NCBI RefSeq assembly: GCF_030817415.1
Contig: NZ_JAUSZI010000002.1
Span: forward strand, 7,688,001-7,752,000
DNA length: 64,000 nucleotides
Reading direction: 5' to 3'
Source of the DNA: Streptomyces umbrinus
GTDB taxonomy: Bacteria > Actinomycetota > Actinomycetes > Streptomycetales > Streptomycetaceae
The position numbers and the translations under genes were made by a program. The notes beneath the pieces are model-generated. The model saw only the letters and a list, made by a program, of their open reading frames with translations, was not told where the DNA came from and searched no databases. Positions 52,632 to 60,183 of this stretch are shown here, one piece after another. The first letter of the stretch is position 1. The number at the start of each line of letters is the position of its first letter.

Positions 52632-54146
52632 GTGAGTGAGCTCCCGCACGACAGCAGTGAGTCAGATCCGGTCGACCCGTTCGACGAGATTGTCGAGGCG
52701 GAGACCGGGCGCGATCCCGATCTCGCCGTGATCGAGGCCGGCAGCCGTACCCTGCGCACGCAGGGCGGGCCGCCGGAGTCCGACATTCCCACGCGCCCGT
52801 CCGACCAGGAGACCGACAAGGCGCTCCGTGAGGTCGAGGCCGAGCTCGCCACACGCTGGGGCGAGACCAAGCTGGAACCGTCCGTGAGCCGTATCGCCGC
52901 GCTCATGGACGTGCTGGGGGAGCCGCAGCGCGCGTACCCCTCCATCCACATCACGGGGACGAACGGCAAGACGTCGACCGCCCGCATGATCGAGGCCCTC
53001 CTCGGCGCCTTCGACCTGCGCACCGGGCGGTACACCTCGCCGCACGTCCAGTCGATCACCGAGCGCATCAGCCTGGACGGCGCCGCGATCCCCGCCGAGC
53101 GGTTCGTGGAGACGTACCGGGACATCCAGCCGTACGTCGAGATGGTCGACTCCCAGCAGGAGTACCGCCTCTCCTTCTTCGAGGTCCTCACGGGCATGGC
53201 GTACGCGGCCTTCGCGGACGCGCCCGTCGACGTGGCCGTCGTGGAGGTGGGGATGGGAGGCAGCTGGGACGCCACGAACGTGATCGACGGGGATGTCGCC
53301 GTCGTGACCCCCATCGATCTGGACCACACCGACCGGCTCGGAACCACCCCCGGGGAGATCGCCAAGGAGAAGGCCGGGATCGTCAAGCAGGACGCGACGG
53401 TGATCCTGGCCCAGCAGCCCGTCGACGCCGCCCAGGTGATGCTCAAGAAGGCCGTCGAGGTCGATGCCACAGTCGCCCGCGAGGGGCTCGAGTTCGGCGT
53501 CGTGAGCCGCCAGGTCGCCGTCGGCGGGCAGCTGCTGACTCTCCGGGGGCTGGGTGGGGAGTACGACGAGGTGTACATCCCGCTGCACGGGGCGTACCAG
53601 GCGCACAACGCGGCGGTGGCGCTCGCCGCGGTGGAGGCGTTCTTCGGGGTCGGGTCCCAGCGGCCCGAGCCGCTCGACATCGACACGGTCCGCAAGGCCT
53701 TCGCGGCGGTCTCCTCGCCCGGGCGGCTGGAGATCGTGCGGCGGTCGCCGACGGTCGTGCTGGACGCCGCGCACAATCCGGCGGGGGCCCGGGCGACCGC
53801 CGAGGGTGTCCGTGAGGTCTTCGACTTCAGCCGGCTGATCGGTGTCGTGGGGTCGAGCGGGGACAAGAACGTACGGGGGCTGCTGGAGGCCTTCGAGCCG
53901 CTCTTCACCGAGGTCGTCGTCACGCAGAACTCCAGCCAGCGGGCCATGGACGTGGACTCGCTCGCCGCGATCGCCGTCGAGGTGTTCGGGGACGACCGGG
54001 TGCAGGTCGAGTCCCGGCTGGACGACGCCCTGGAGGCCGCGATCACGCTGGCCGAGGAGGAGGCGGAGTACGCGGGGGCCGGTGTGCTGGTGACCGGTTC
54101 CGTCATCACGGTGGGCGAGGCCCGGTTGCTGCTGGGGAGGGGCTGA
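52632..54146 (+). CDS. folC: Folylpolyglutamate synthase/dihydrofolate synthase
   Basis: 504 residues. The ATP-binding loop is HITGTNGKTSTARMIEAL. Other family features are GRYTSPHVQSITERI, the FFEVLTGMAYAAFADAPVDVAVVEVGMGGSWDATNVI region, the HTDRLGTTPGEIAKEKAGI motif, and VVLDAAHNPAGARAT. It adds Glu residues to folates. An N-terminal extension of about 65 acidic residues before the catalytic core (HDSSESDPVDPFDEIVEAETG) is typical of Streptomyces FolC. GTG 52632 starts MSELPHD. The DUF4233 gene starts four bases after the stop, so the two are one operon. Confidence 0.96.
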   Translation: MSELPHDSSESDPVDPFDEIVEAETGRDPDLAVIEAGSRTLRTQGGPPESDIPTRPSDQETDKALREVEAELATRWGETKLEPSVSRIAALMDVLGEPQRAYPSIHITGTNGKTSTARMIEALLGAFDLRTGRYTSPHVQSITERISLDGAAIPAERFVETYRDIQPYVEMVDSQQEYRLSFFEVLTGMAYAAFADAPVDVAVVEVGMGGSWDATNVIDGDVAVVTPIDLDHTDRLGTTPGEIAKEKAGIVKQDATVILAQQPVDAAQVMLKKAVEVDATVAREGLEFGVVSRQVAVGGQLLTLRGLGGEYDEVYIPLHGAYQAHNAAVALAAVEAFFGVGSQRPEPLDIDTVRKAFAAVSSPGRLEIVRRSPTVVLDAAHNPAGARATAEGVREVFDFSRLIGVVGSSGDKNVRGLLEAFEPLFTEVVVTQNSSQRAMDVDSLAAIAVEVFGDDRVQVESRLDDALEAAITLAEEEAEYAGAGVLVTGSVITVGEARLLLGRG

Positions 54147-54149
54147 TCC

Positions 54150-54488
54150 GTGCGTACGCTCTGTGCTTCGACGCTGATCGGTGAGTTCTTCGTCATCGGT
54201 TTCGCGGGGCTCGTCGCGATGAAGGATCCCGATCTGTCCATGACCACGGTCTGGACGGTGAGCGGGGTCGCGATGGTGTTCTGTCTGCTGCTCTGCGGGA
54301 TGATCACGCGGCCGGGGGGTGTTCAGCTGGGCTGGGCGCTGCAGGTTTTGCTGATCGCGAGTGGGTTCGTCGTGCCGACCATGTTCTTCCTCGGGGCCGT
54401 TTTCGCCGCTCTGTGGTGGGCTTCGGTCCATTACGGGCGGAAGGTGGAGGAGGCGAAGGCGCGGTTTGCTGCGCAGGCCGGGGCGTGA
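54150..54488 (+). CDS. DUF4233 membrane protein
   Basis: 112 residues with three to four spans: LIGEFFVIGFAGLVAM, TVWTVSGVAMVFCLLLCGMI, LGWALQVLLIASGFVVPTMFFLGAVFAALWW. A charged tail follows, HYGRKVEEAKARF. In actinobacteria a DUF4233 gene is a regular neighbour of folC and ndk, but the biochemical role is not known to me. GTG 54150 lies 4 bp after the folC stop, which suggests translational coupling. Because the TnpB element interrupts the region downstream, transcription that may have continued into ndk is now separated from it by 1.5 kb. Confidence 0.85.
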   Translation: MRTLCASTLIGEFFVIGFAGLVAMKDPDLSMTTVWTVSGVAMVFCLLLCGMITRPGGVQLGWALQVLLIASGFVVPTMFFLGAVFAALWWASVHYGRKVEEAKARFAAQAGA

Positions 54489-54536
54489 GGTAACGCGGTG
54501 TAGGGAGTGGGTTTCCTTCGCCCTGCCGCCCCTGAC

Positions 54537-54579
54537 CTCCCCCCAAGCTCTCGGCTTCGATTGACCAGGGGCACTCCAT
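54537..54579. repeat. Degenerate third copy of the 41-bp hairpin element (reverse orientation)
   Basis: CTCCCCCCAAGCTCTCGGCT continuing to TCGATTGACCAGGGGCACTCCAT. It matches the reverse complement of the 41-bp element at 19080 and 24131, with several changes in the loop. It lies between the DUF4233 gene and tnpB. Confidence 0.7.
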
Positions 54580-54628
54580 CATCCCTGGCGGCTGCCGCCC
54601 CCGGACCAGACCCCGCTTCGGCATGAAC

Positions 54629-54658
54629 GGCCTTCGTCCTCAAACGCCGGACGGGCTG
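54629..54658. repeat. Streptomyces CCTCAAACGCCGGACGGGCTG element
   Basis: GTCCTCAAACGCCGGACGG and the following GCTGG is a short motif that I know to be highly repeated in Streptomyces intergenic regions; a copy count in this genome cannot be made from the window. Only one copy is seen here. Confidence 0.45.
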
Positions 54659-54688
54659 GGTCCGGGACTGGGCTGACAAGAGGGCGGT

Positions 54689-54716
54689 CTCACAAGTTGC
54701 TGTGATAGTTTGTGAG
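54689..54716 (+). repeat. Left-end hairpin of the TnpB element
   Basis: CTCACAA (54689-54695) pairs with TTGTGAG (54710-54716), two bases before the tnpB GTG. Such subterminal hairpins mark the ends of IS605/IS1341-type elements. The exact left boundary and the target-adjacent motif could not be fixed. Confidence 0.55.
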
Positions 54717-54718
54717 CT

Positions 54719-55912
54719 GTGGACACTCACGTGAAGCGGGCATTCAAGTTCCGCTTCTATCCGACTGATACGCAGGCAGCCGAGCTGTCGCGCACGTTCG
54801 GGTGTGTGCGGAAGGTCTACAACATGGCGCTTGCGGCCCGTACCGAGGCGTGGGCGCGACAGGAACGGGTCAACTACAACCAGACCTCGGCCATACTGAC
54901 GGCGTGGAAGAAGACCGAGGAACTGGCCTACCTGTCTGAGGTGTCGTCGGTTCCGCTCCAACAGGCGCTCCGTCACTTGCAAGGAGCGTTCGCGAACTTC
55001 TTCGCCAAGCGGGCCAAGTACCCGCGTTTCAAGTCCAAGCGGAAGTCCCGCGCCAGCGCGGAGTACACATCTTCCGCGTTCCGGTTCCGTGACGGCCACC
55101 TGCACCTGGCGAAGATGGCCGACCCGTTGAGCATCGTCTGGTCGCGCCCTCTCCCCGAGGGGGCAATGCCGACCACGGTGACCGTGAGCCGGGACAGCGC
55201 CGGACGCTGGTTCGTCTCCATGCTGTGCGTGGACACCAGCATCAAGCCGCTCCCTGCCACGGACACGGCGGTTGGTATCGATGTCGGCCTCGACCACCTG
55301 CTGACCCTCTCGACCGGCGAGAAGATCGCCAACCCGAGGCACGAGCGCCGGGACCGTACGTGTCTGGCGAAGGCTCAGCGGGAACTGTCCCGCAAGGCCA
55401 AGGGCGACGGCGCGAACCGTCGCAAAGCCCGGCAGCGAGTCGCGAAGATCCACGCCCGGATCACCGACCGCAGGCGGGACCATCTCCAACAACTCACCAC
55501 TCGACTCGTGCGCGACAACCAAACGCTCGTGATCGAGGACCTGACCGTGCGCAGCATGGTCAAGAACCGGCGTCCGGCCCGCGCCATCTCGGATGCCGCA
55601 TGGTCGGAGTTTCGGGGCCTTCTGGAGTACAAGGCTGCTTGGTACGGGCGGGAAGTGATCGCGGTGGACCGCTTCTTCCCCTCGTCCAAGCTGTGCTCCA
55701 CCTGTGGCACCTTGGCTGACAAGATGCCACTCAACGTCCGCACCTGGACGTGCGCCTGCGGAGCGACCCATGACCGAGACGTGAATGCGGCGAAGAATCT
55801 TCTGGCCGCCGGGCTGGCGGTGTCTGTCTGTGGAGCCGGTGTAAGACCTCAACGGAGAATTCCGAGCGGGCGGTCGGCGACGAAGCAGAAACGCCAACGG
55901 CGCGAGCCGTAG
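54719..55912 (+). CDS. tnpB: TnpB (IS605 OrfB), RuvC-type RNA-guided nuclease
   Basis: 397 residues, full length. The N-terminal OrfB helix-turn-helix region is KRAFKFRFYPTDTQAAELSRTFGCVRKVYN. The RuvC catalytic residues are all present: D188 (VGIDVGLDHLL), E273 (LVIEDLTVRSM) and D354 (HDRDVNAAKNLL). The zinc finger has C326, C329, C345 and C347. TnpB proteins of this family cut DNA with a guide (omega) RNA made from the element's right end, next to a short target-adjacent motif. No tnpA is seen, so it is either a relic dependent on other copies or an autonomous nuclease. GTG 54719 is taken as start; a second GTG lies four codons later. It sits between the DUF4233 gene and ndk. Confidence 0.92.
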   Translation: MDTHVKRAFKFRFYPTDTQAAELSRTFGCVRKVYNMALAARTEAWARQERVNYNQTSAILTAWKKTEELAYLSEVSSVPLQQALRHLQGAFANFFAKRAKYPRFKSKRKSRASAEYTSSAFRFRDGHLHLAKMADPLSIVWSRPLPEGAMPTTVTVSRDSAGRWFVSMLCVDTSIKPLPATDTAVGIDVGLDHLLTLSTGEKIANPRHERRDRTCLAKAQRELSRKAKGDGANRRKARQRVAKIHARITDRRRDHLQQLTTRLVRDNQTLVIEDLTVRSMVKNRRPARAISDAAWSEFRGLLEYKAAWYGREVIAVDRFFPSSKLCSTCGTLADKMPLNVRTWTCACGATHDRDVNAAKNLLAAGLAVSVCGAGVRPQRRIPSGRSATKQKRQRREP

Positions 55913-55946
55913 GAATCCCCCTCGTTTACGAGGGGGGCGAAGTCAA
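55880..55946 (+). ncRNA. Predicted omega-RNA 3' end and element right end
   Basis: The tnpB stop codon is followed by GGAATCCCCCTCGTTTACGA and then GGGGGGCGAAGTCAA. CCCCCTCGT (55917-55925) pairs with ACGAGGGGG (55928-55936). Known omega RNAs start inside tnpB and end with a hairpin and a short tail, with the guide reading from the flanking host DNA beyond the element. If TCAA (55943-55946) is the right-end tip, the guide begins CCGCACATCTGTGACCTGAC. The RNA start is not known; only the end is suggested. Confidence 0.45.
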
Positions 55947-56004
55947 CCGCACATCTGTGACCTGACTGTGACTGCCTGACTGAAAACCCGAAGGAGCCAC
56001 CACC

Positions 56005-56418
56005 GTGAGCCAGCGCACCCTCGTCCTTCTCAAGCCCGACGCGGTCCGTCGCGGCCTGACCGGCGAGATCATCAGCCGCATCGAGCGCAAGGCCGGCTGG
56101 GAGATCACCGCGCTGGAGCTGCGCACGCTGGACCAGGACACGCTGGAGCAGCACTACGGCGAGCACAAGGGCAAGCCCTTCTACGAGCCCCTGGTCGCCT
56201 TCATGGCCTCCGGCCCGGTCGTGGCGCTGGTCGTCGAGGGCGAGCGCGTCATCGAGGGCGTACGGGCACTCGCGGGTCCGACCGACCCGATCGCCGCCGC
56301 CCCCGGCTCCATCCGTGGTGACTTCGGTGTGATCGTCCGGGAGAACCTGATCCACGCCTCCGACTCCGAGGAGTCCGCCGAGCGCGAGCTGAAGATCTTC
56401 TTCCCGGGCATCGCCTGA
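56005..56418 (+). CDS. ndk: Nucleoside diphosphate kinase
   Basis: 137 residues, the normal length. [15 protein letters not shown] is the start of the family, the active-site His is in NLIHASDS and the Kpn loop region is [26 protein letters not shown]. It keeps the NTP pool balanced by phosphate transfer through a phospho-His. GTG 56005 has GAAGGAGCCACC upstream. The TnpB element ends about 60 bp upstream, so it may have displaced the native ndk promoter or its link to the folC operon; the remaining 58 bp still include the ribosome-binding site. Confidence 0.97.
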   Translation: MSQRTLVLLKPDAVRRGLTGEIISRIERKAGWEITALELRTLDQDTLEQHYGEHKGKPFYEPLVAFMASGPVVALVVEGERVIEGVRALAGPTDPIAAAPGSIRGDFGVIVRENLIHASDSEESAERELKIFFPGIA

Positions 56419-56592
56419 CGGCTCCCGGACGGATCGCCGGACTGCTGGACCGACCGCCGGACCGCCGGACCCCGAGGCCCGCGTCACTCGCGGGCCGACG
56501 GGTGGCGTACCGGGTGCGCTGCACGGTGCCCGGTCGCAGAACGCGGGCGCCCGGACACGGCGACACGGCGGCCTGGGGCCGGGAGACTCTCC

Positions 56593-56638
56593 CAGGCACC
56601 AGGCACCAGGCACCAGGCACCAGGCACCAGGCACCAGG
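56593..56638. repeat. 7-bp tandem repeat (CAGGCAC)n
   Basis: Six perfect CAGGCAC units and a partial seventh. The unit is a multiple of neither 3 nor an obvious hairpin, and no gene is disturbed. Confidence 0.9.
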
Positions 56639-56760
56639 ACCACGCCTCAGGGCCCTGCGGCCCCTGGGAGTCAGGTCCCGTGCGTGGCCTACCCCTGGCA
56701 GCCCCGAGCCCGCTCCTCCGCCCAGGCGGACGGGCAGGGGCCTGGGGAACCGATTCTGCG

Positions 56761-56805
56761 CCCGGTAGGCCCGGTAGGCCCGGTAGGCCCGGTAGGCCCG
56801 GCAGG
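56761..56805. repeat. 9-bp tandem repeat (CCCGGTAGG)n
   Basis: Four perfect CCCGGTAGG units (56761-56796) and a fifth with one change. Together with the 7-bp array 120 bp upstream it makes this gap a likely variable locus. Confidence 0.9.
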
Positions 56806-57232
56806 CACAGCGAGCCCGCGAGCAGTGAGCCCGTGCCCGCGAGCCCGCGCCCAGCCTCCAGGCCCCGCCACCTCACCCCGCCCCACTCCGCCCAGTCACC
56901 CCCTATTCATCGCCCACCCACCCATTTGCCCCACCGAGAACCCGCCCCGCCAAGAATCTTCTGATGTCATGTCAGGCACCTGGGCTTCTGACCTGGGAGC
57001 GGCGCACAATGGCTGCTGTCGGTTGGCATATGCGTGGCGATCGAGGGAACGCGTTCCCCCGATGGACCGTCTCCAGAAGCGGGGCGGCACGTCATCTGGT
57101 CACAATGGCGAAGACCCTCGCGCGGTGTTCGTGCAGGCGAGACTACGATGGAAGCCTTCACGTCACAGTGCTCACCCTCGCCGACCTAAAAAGCCATCAA
57201 AAGCGCCACTTGGGAAGGCCAGACGAATCCTG

Positions 57233-58264
57233 ATGGGGAACTCAATGTCGTTCATCGGCCGTGACATGGCTGTCGACCTCGGGACCGCCAACACGCTGGT
57301 GTACGTCAGGGGTCGCGGGATCGTACTCAACGAGCCGTCCGTCGTCGCGATCAACACCAACACCGGTGGCATCCTCGCGGTCGGCGCGGAAGCGAAGAAG
57401 ATGATCGGGCGGACGCCGGGCAACATCGTTGCCGTGCGTCCGCTGAGGGACGGTGTCATCGCCGACTTCGAGATCACCGAGCGCATGCTCCGCTACTTCA
57501 TTCTGAAGATCCACAAGCGGCGCTATCTCGCCCGCCCCCGTGTCGTCGTCTGTGTGCCGTCCGGCATCACGGGCGTCGAGCGCCGTGCCGTCATCGAGGC
57601 GTCGTCCCAGGCCGGGGCGCGCCAGGTGCACATCATCGAGGAGCCCATGGCCGCGGCCATCGGCTCCGGCCTGCCGGTCCACGAGGCCACGGGCAACATG
57701 GTGGTGGACATCGGCGGCGGCACCACGGAGGTCGCGGTCATCTCGCTCGGCGGCATCGTCACCGCCCAGTCCATCCGCGTCGCGGGCGACGAGCTGGACA
57801 ACGCGATCATCCAGCACATCAAGAAGGAGTACTCGCTCCTTCTCGGTGAGCGGAGTGCCGAACAGATCAAGATCACGATCGGTTCGGCGTACGACCTCGA
57901 GAATGACGAACACACCGAAATCCGCGGCCGGGACCTGGTGTCCGGGCTGCCCAAGACCGTCGTCATCTCCGCGGCCGAAGTACGCAAGGCCATTGAAGAA
58001 CCGGTCAACGCGATCATCGACGCCGTGAAGACGACCCTCGACAAGTGCCCGCCGGAACTCTCCGGCGACATCATGGACCGCGGAATCGTTCTGACCGGCG
58101 GCGGAGCCCTGCTGCGCGGTCTCGACGAGCGGCTGCGTCGCGAGACCGGCATGCCGATCCATATCGCGGAGGATCCGCTCGACAGCGTGGCGCTCGGCTC
58201 CGGCAAGTGCGTCGAGGAGTTCGAGGCGCTCCAGCAGGTTCTGGACGCCCAGCCGCGCAGATGA
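57233..58264 (+). CDS. mreB: Rod-shape/wall-synthesis actin homologue MreB
   Basis: 343 residues. [20 protein letters not shown] contains phosphate-binding region 1; phosphate 2 is [15 protein letters not shown] and the adenosine motif is [13 protein letters not shown]. It polymerises along the membrane. In Streptomyces MreB is not needed for polar growth of hyphae but for thick spore walls. ATG 57233 is chosen because the conserved sequence begins there; no strong ribosome-binding site is visible within ten bases (GAATCCTG). It heads the mreB-mreC-mreD-pbp2-rodA cluster, with 189 bp and a hairpin before mreC. Confidence 0.97.
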   Translation: MGNSMSFIGRDMAVDLGTANTLVYVRGRGIVLNEPSVVAINTNTGGILAVGAEAKKMIGRTPGNIVAVRPLRDGVIADFEITERMLRYFILKIHKRRYLARPRVVVCVPSGITGVERRAVIEASSQAGARQVHIIEEPMAAAIGSGLPVHEATGNMVVDIGGGTTEVAVISLGGIVTAQSIRVAGDELDNAIIQHIKKEYSLLLGERSAEQIKITIGSAYDLENDEHTEIRGRDLVSGLPKTVVISAAEVRKAIEEPVNAIIDAVKTTLDKCPPELSGDIMDRGIVLTGGGALLRGLDERLRRETGMPIHIAEDPLDSVALGSGKCVEEFEALQQVLDAQPRR

Positions 58265-58279
58265 CGTAACGCTTCGATT

Positions 58280-58313
58280 CCGCCGTACGGGATGATCCCT
58301 TCTCGTACGGCGG
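58280..58313 (+). terminator. Hairpin between mreB and mreC
   Basis: CCGCCGTACG (58280-58289) pairs with CGTACGGCGG (58304-58313), 15 bp after the mreB stop. Without a T run it may attenuate or stabilise rather than end transcription. mreC follows 140 bp later. Confidence 0.6.
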
Positions 58314-58453
58314 ATCGTTGATATTCAGGCATAAGCTCCCCCATAACGCCGCCCGCAGGTCCACACTCCTGGGTCCGCACTCCGGGGATTTTCCGGGTGA
58401 GTCATACACGTATTCGACACACGTATTCGACGAGGAAGGCACGGCCGCCGCAC

Positions 58454-59398
58454 GTGAGGGACACACGAGAGAGCCGGCTGCTCCTGGTGCTGCTGATCGC
58501 CATCGCGTTCGCTTTGATCACGGTGGACATCCGCGGTGGCAAGGACTCGCCGGTCGACGGTGCCCGGCAGGCCGCCGCCACGGTCTTCGGCCCGATCGAG
58601 GACGGGGTGTCGTCCGCGGTCGACCCCGTCGGCAACGCGATAGAGGCCGTGAAGGGCTCCGGTGGCCGCCACGACCGTATCGCCCAACTGGAGCGTGACA
58701 ACGCCGCGTTGAAGGCGAAGCTGGGCAGCGACGACCGTAACCGCAGTCGCCTCAAACAGCTCGACAAGGTCCTCAAGACGGCCGGCGCCGGGCAGTACGG
58801 GATCAAGGGCGCCGAGGTCATCGCCATAGGAGCGGCCCAGGGCTTCTCCTGGACCGTGACCATCGACGTCGGCGCGAACGACGGCATCAAGCGCGACATG
58901 ACCGTCCTGAACGGGGACGGGCTGGTCGGCCGCGTCACCACCGTGGGGCCCAACACCGCCACCGTGCTGCTCGCCAACGACCCCGACTTCACGGTCGGCA
59001 CGCGTATGGAGTCCACCGACGAGCTGGGCTTCGCCTCCGGCCAGGGCGACCGCCCGCTGCGCGTGGAGCTGCTCAACGGCAAGGCCAAGATCAAGAAGGG
59101 CGACCGGCTGGTCACCTTCGGATCCCAGGCCGACCGGCCGTTCGTGCCCGGAGTGCCCGTGGGCATCGTGTCCCGCGTCGACCCCTCCGGCGGTGACCTG
59201 ACCCGCACGCTCTACGTGACGCCGTACGTGTCCTTCACCAAGCTCGACATCGTCGGCGTCGTCGTCCAGGCCCCGCGCAAGGACCCGCGTGACGACGTGC
59301 TGCCGCCCAAACCGGAGCCAACGCCCACGCCGACCGTGACCGTGACGGTCACGCCCTCGGCCAACGCGCCCGCCGACGGTCTGCAGCAAGAGCAGTAG
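58454..59398 (+). CDS. mreC: Rod-shape-determining protein MreC
   Basis: 314 residues from GTG 58454. A short cytoplasmic start (MRDTRESR) precedes one span (LLLVLLIAIAFALITVDI), a coiled coil (about 70-100, HDRIAQLERDNAALKAKLG), the beta-rich domain with GFSWTVTIDVGANDGIKRDMTVLNGDGLVGRV, and a Pro/Thr tail of about 45 residues. It links MreB to the synthases outside. An earlier GTG at 58397 would add 19 basic residues. GAGGAAGG is 14 bases before 58454, somewhat far, so the start is not certain. Confidence 0.93.
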   Translation: MRDTRESRLLLVLLIAIAFALITVDIRGGKDSPVDGARQAAATVFGPIEDGVSSAVDPVGNAIEAVKGSGGRHDRIAQLERDNAALKAKLGSDDRNRSRLKQLDKVLKTAGAGQYGIKGAEVIAIGAAQGFSWTVTIDVGANDGIKRDMTVLNGDGLVGRVTTVGPNTATVLLANDPDFTVGTRMESTDELGFASGQGDRPLRVELLNGKAKIKKGDRLVTFGSQADRPFVPGVPVGIVSRVDPSGGDLTRTLYVTPYVSFTKLDIVGVVVQAPRKDPRDDVLPPKPEPTPTPTVTVTVTPSANAPADGLQQEQ

Positions 59399-59417
59399 GA
59401 AGTAGGAGCTGAATCCC

Positions 59418-60101
59418 ATGCGCTTCAACCGAATGCTGCTCTCCACCACTCTCGTGGTCCTCGCCCTGGTCATCCAGGTGAGCGTTCTCGCCCGGCTCCA
59501 CCTGCCGGGCGCCGTGCCCGACCTGCTGCTGCTCACCGTCCTCGGCCTCGCCCTGGTCTACGGCCACGTCGGCGGCGCCCTCGTCGGCTTCGGCGCGGGC
59601 CTGCTCGCCGACCTGGCCCCGCCCGCCGACCACGCCGCCGGGCGCTACGCCCTCGTGCTGTGCGTCATCGGCTACCTCGCCGGACTCGCCAAGCCCGATC
59701 ACGGCCAGCTCAAGTCCGCGACCGGCCCGATGGCCGTGGTCGTCGCCGCCGCGGTCGGATCCACCCTCCTGTACGCGGGAGTGGGCGCCCTCGTCGGCGA
59801 CACCGCGGCCCGCCATGTGGGCCTGAGCAGCCTGCTGTTCACGGCCGCCCTGTACGACCTGCTGCTCGCCCCGTTCGTCGTGCCGGGGATCATGGCCCTG
59901 GCCCGGCGCGCCGAGAACGACCCGCTCGCGGAGGCGGGCGGCGGTGGTGGTGGTTCCGCCAAGAAACCCGACGTCACCGCGGGCTGGCTGTCGTCCGGGA
60001 CGGGCCTGAGCATCGGCAGCCAGCGCGGCGGCCTGAGAGCCAAGGCGGCCAGGGCGCGCGTCGCGCGTGCGGGACGCATCAAGGGGGTCAAGCGGCTGTG
60101 A
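59418..60101 (+). CDS. mreD: Rod-shape-determining protein MreD
   Basis: 227 residues with five to six spans: LLSTTLVVLALVIQVSVL, LLLLTVLGLALVYGHVGGALVGFGAGLLADLAPP, YALVLCVIGYLAGLA and MAVVVAAAVGSTLLYAGVGALVG. Residues about 165-227 are a Gly/Arg/Lys-rich cytoplasmic tail, which is longer than in non-actinobacterial MreD. MreD is the membrane partner of MreC. ATG 59418 has AGGAGCTGAATCCC upstream, 20 bp after the mreC stop. Confidence 0.93.
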   Translation: MRFNRMLLSTTLVVLALVIQVSVLARLHLPGAVPDLLLLTVLGLALVYGHVGGALVGFGAGLLADLAPPADHAAGRYALVLCVIGYLAGLAKPDHGQLKSATGPMAVVVAAAVGSTLLYAGVGALVGDTAARHVGLSSLLFTAALYDLLLAPFVVPGIMALARRAENDPLAEAGGGGGGSAKKPDVTAGWLSSGTGLSIGSQRGGLRAKAARARVARAGRIKGVKRL

Positions 60102-60183
60102 GAGCGGCGCTCACGACAACAACTGCACATCGGATGGGCTCTCACGACGACAGCACACCGTATGAGCTGAGGGAGGGGGAGCA

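Larger units (their letters stand above)
54673..55946 (+). mobile_element. IS200/IS605-family (IS1341-like) element carrying only tnpB
   Basis: It contains a left subterminal hairpin, a single tnpB gene and a right end with a GC hairpin that finishes TCAA at 55943-55946. No tnpA (Y1 transposase) is present. The left boundary is estimated. It lies in the gap between a DUF4233 gene and ndk, both intact. Movement would need TnpA in trans. Confidence 0.65.
56419..57232. other. 814-bp gap between ndk and mreB
   Basis: No gene is supported. The gap holds two simple tandem repeats (own entries) and a stretch up to mreB that is less GC-rich, where the mre promoter(s) must lie. Open frames that run into mreB from 56684 are Pro- and Gly-rich shadows of the repeats. 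Confidence 0.6.

Noticed and set aside
49718..54307. Very long open frame (1529 codons) on the minus strand opposite valS and folC
   Set aside because: It is exactly antisense to two well-supported housekeeping genes, has Arg/Ser/Asp-biased shadow composition, no domain and no ribosome-binding site. It is a GC-bias artefact.
56593..56805. Possible CRISPR array in the ndk-mreB gap
   Set aside because: Units are 7 and 9 bp, directly adjacent and without spacers; these are simple tandem repeats.
56684..57232. Extension of the mreB frame 183 codons upstream
   Set aside because: Runs through the tandem repeats, gives low-complexity Gly/Pro/Val sequence, and MreB homologues begin at [11 protein letters not shown].
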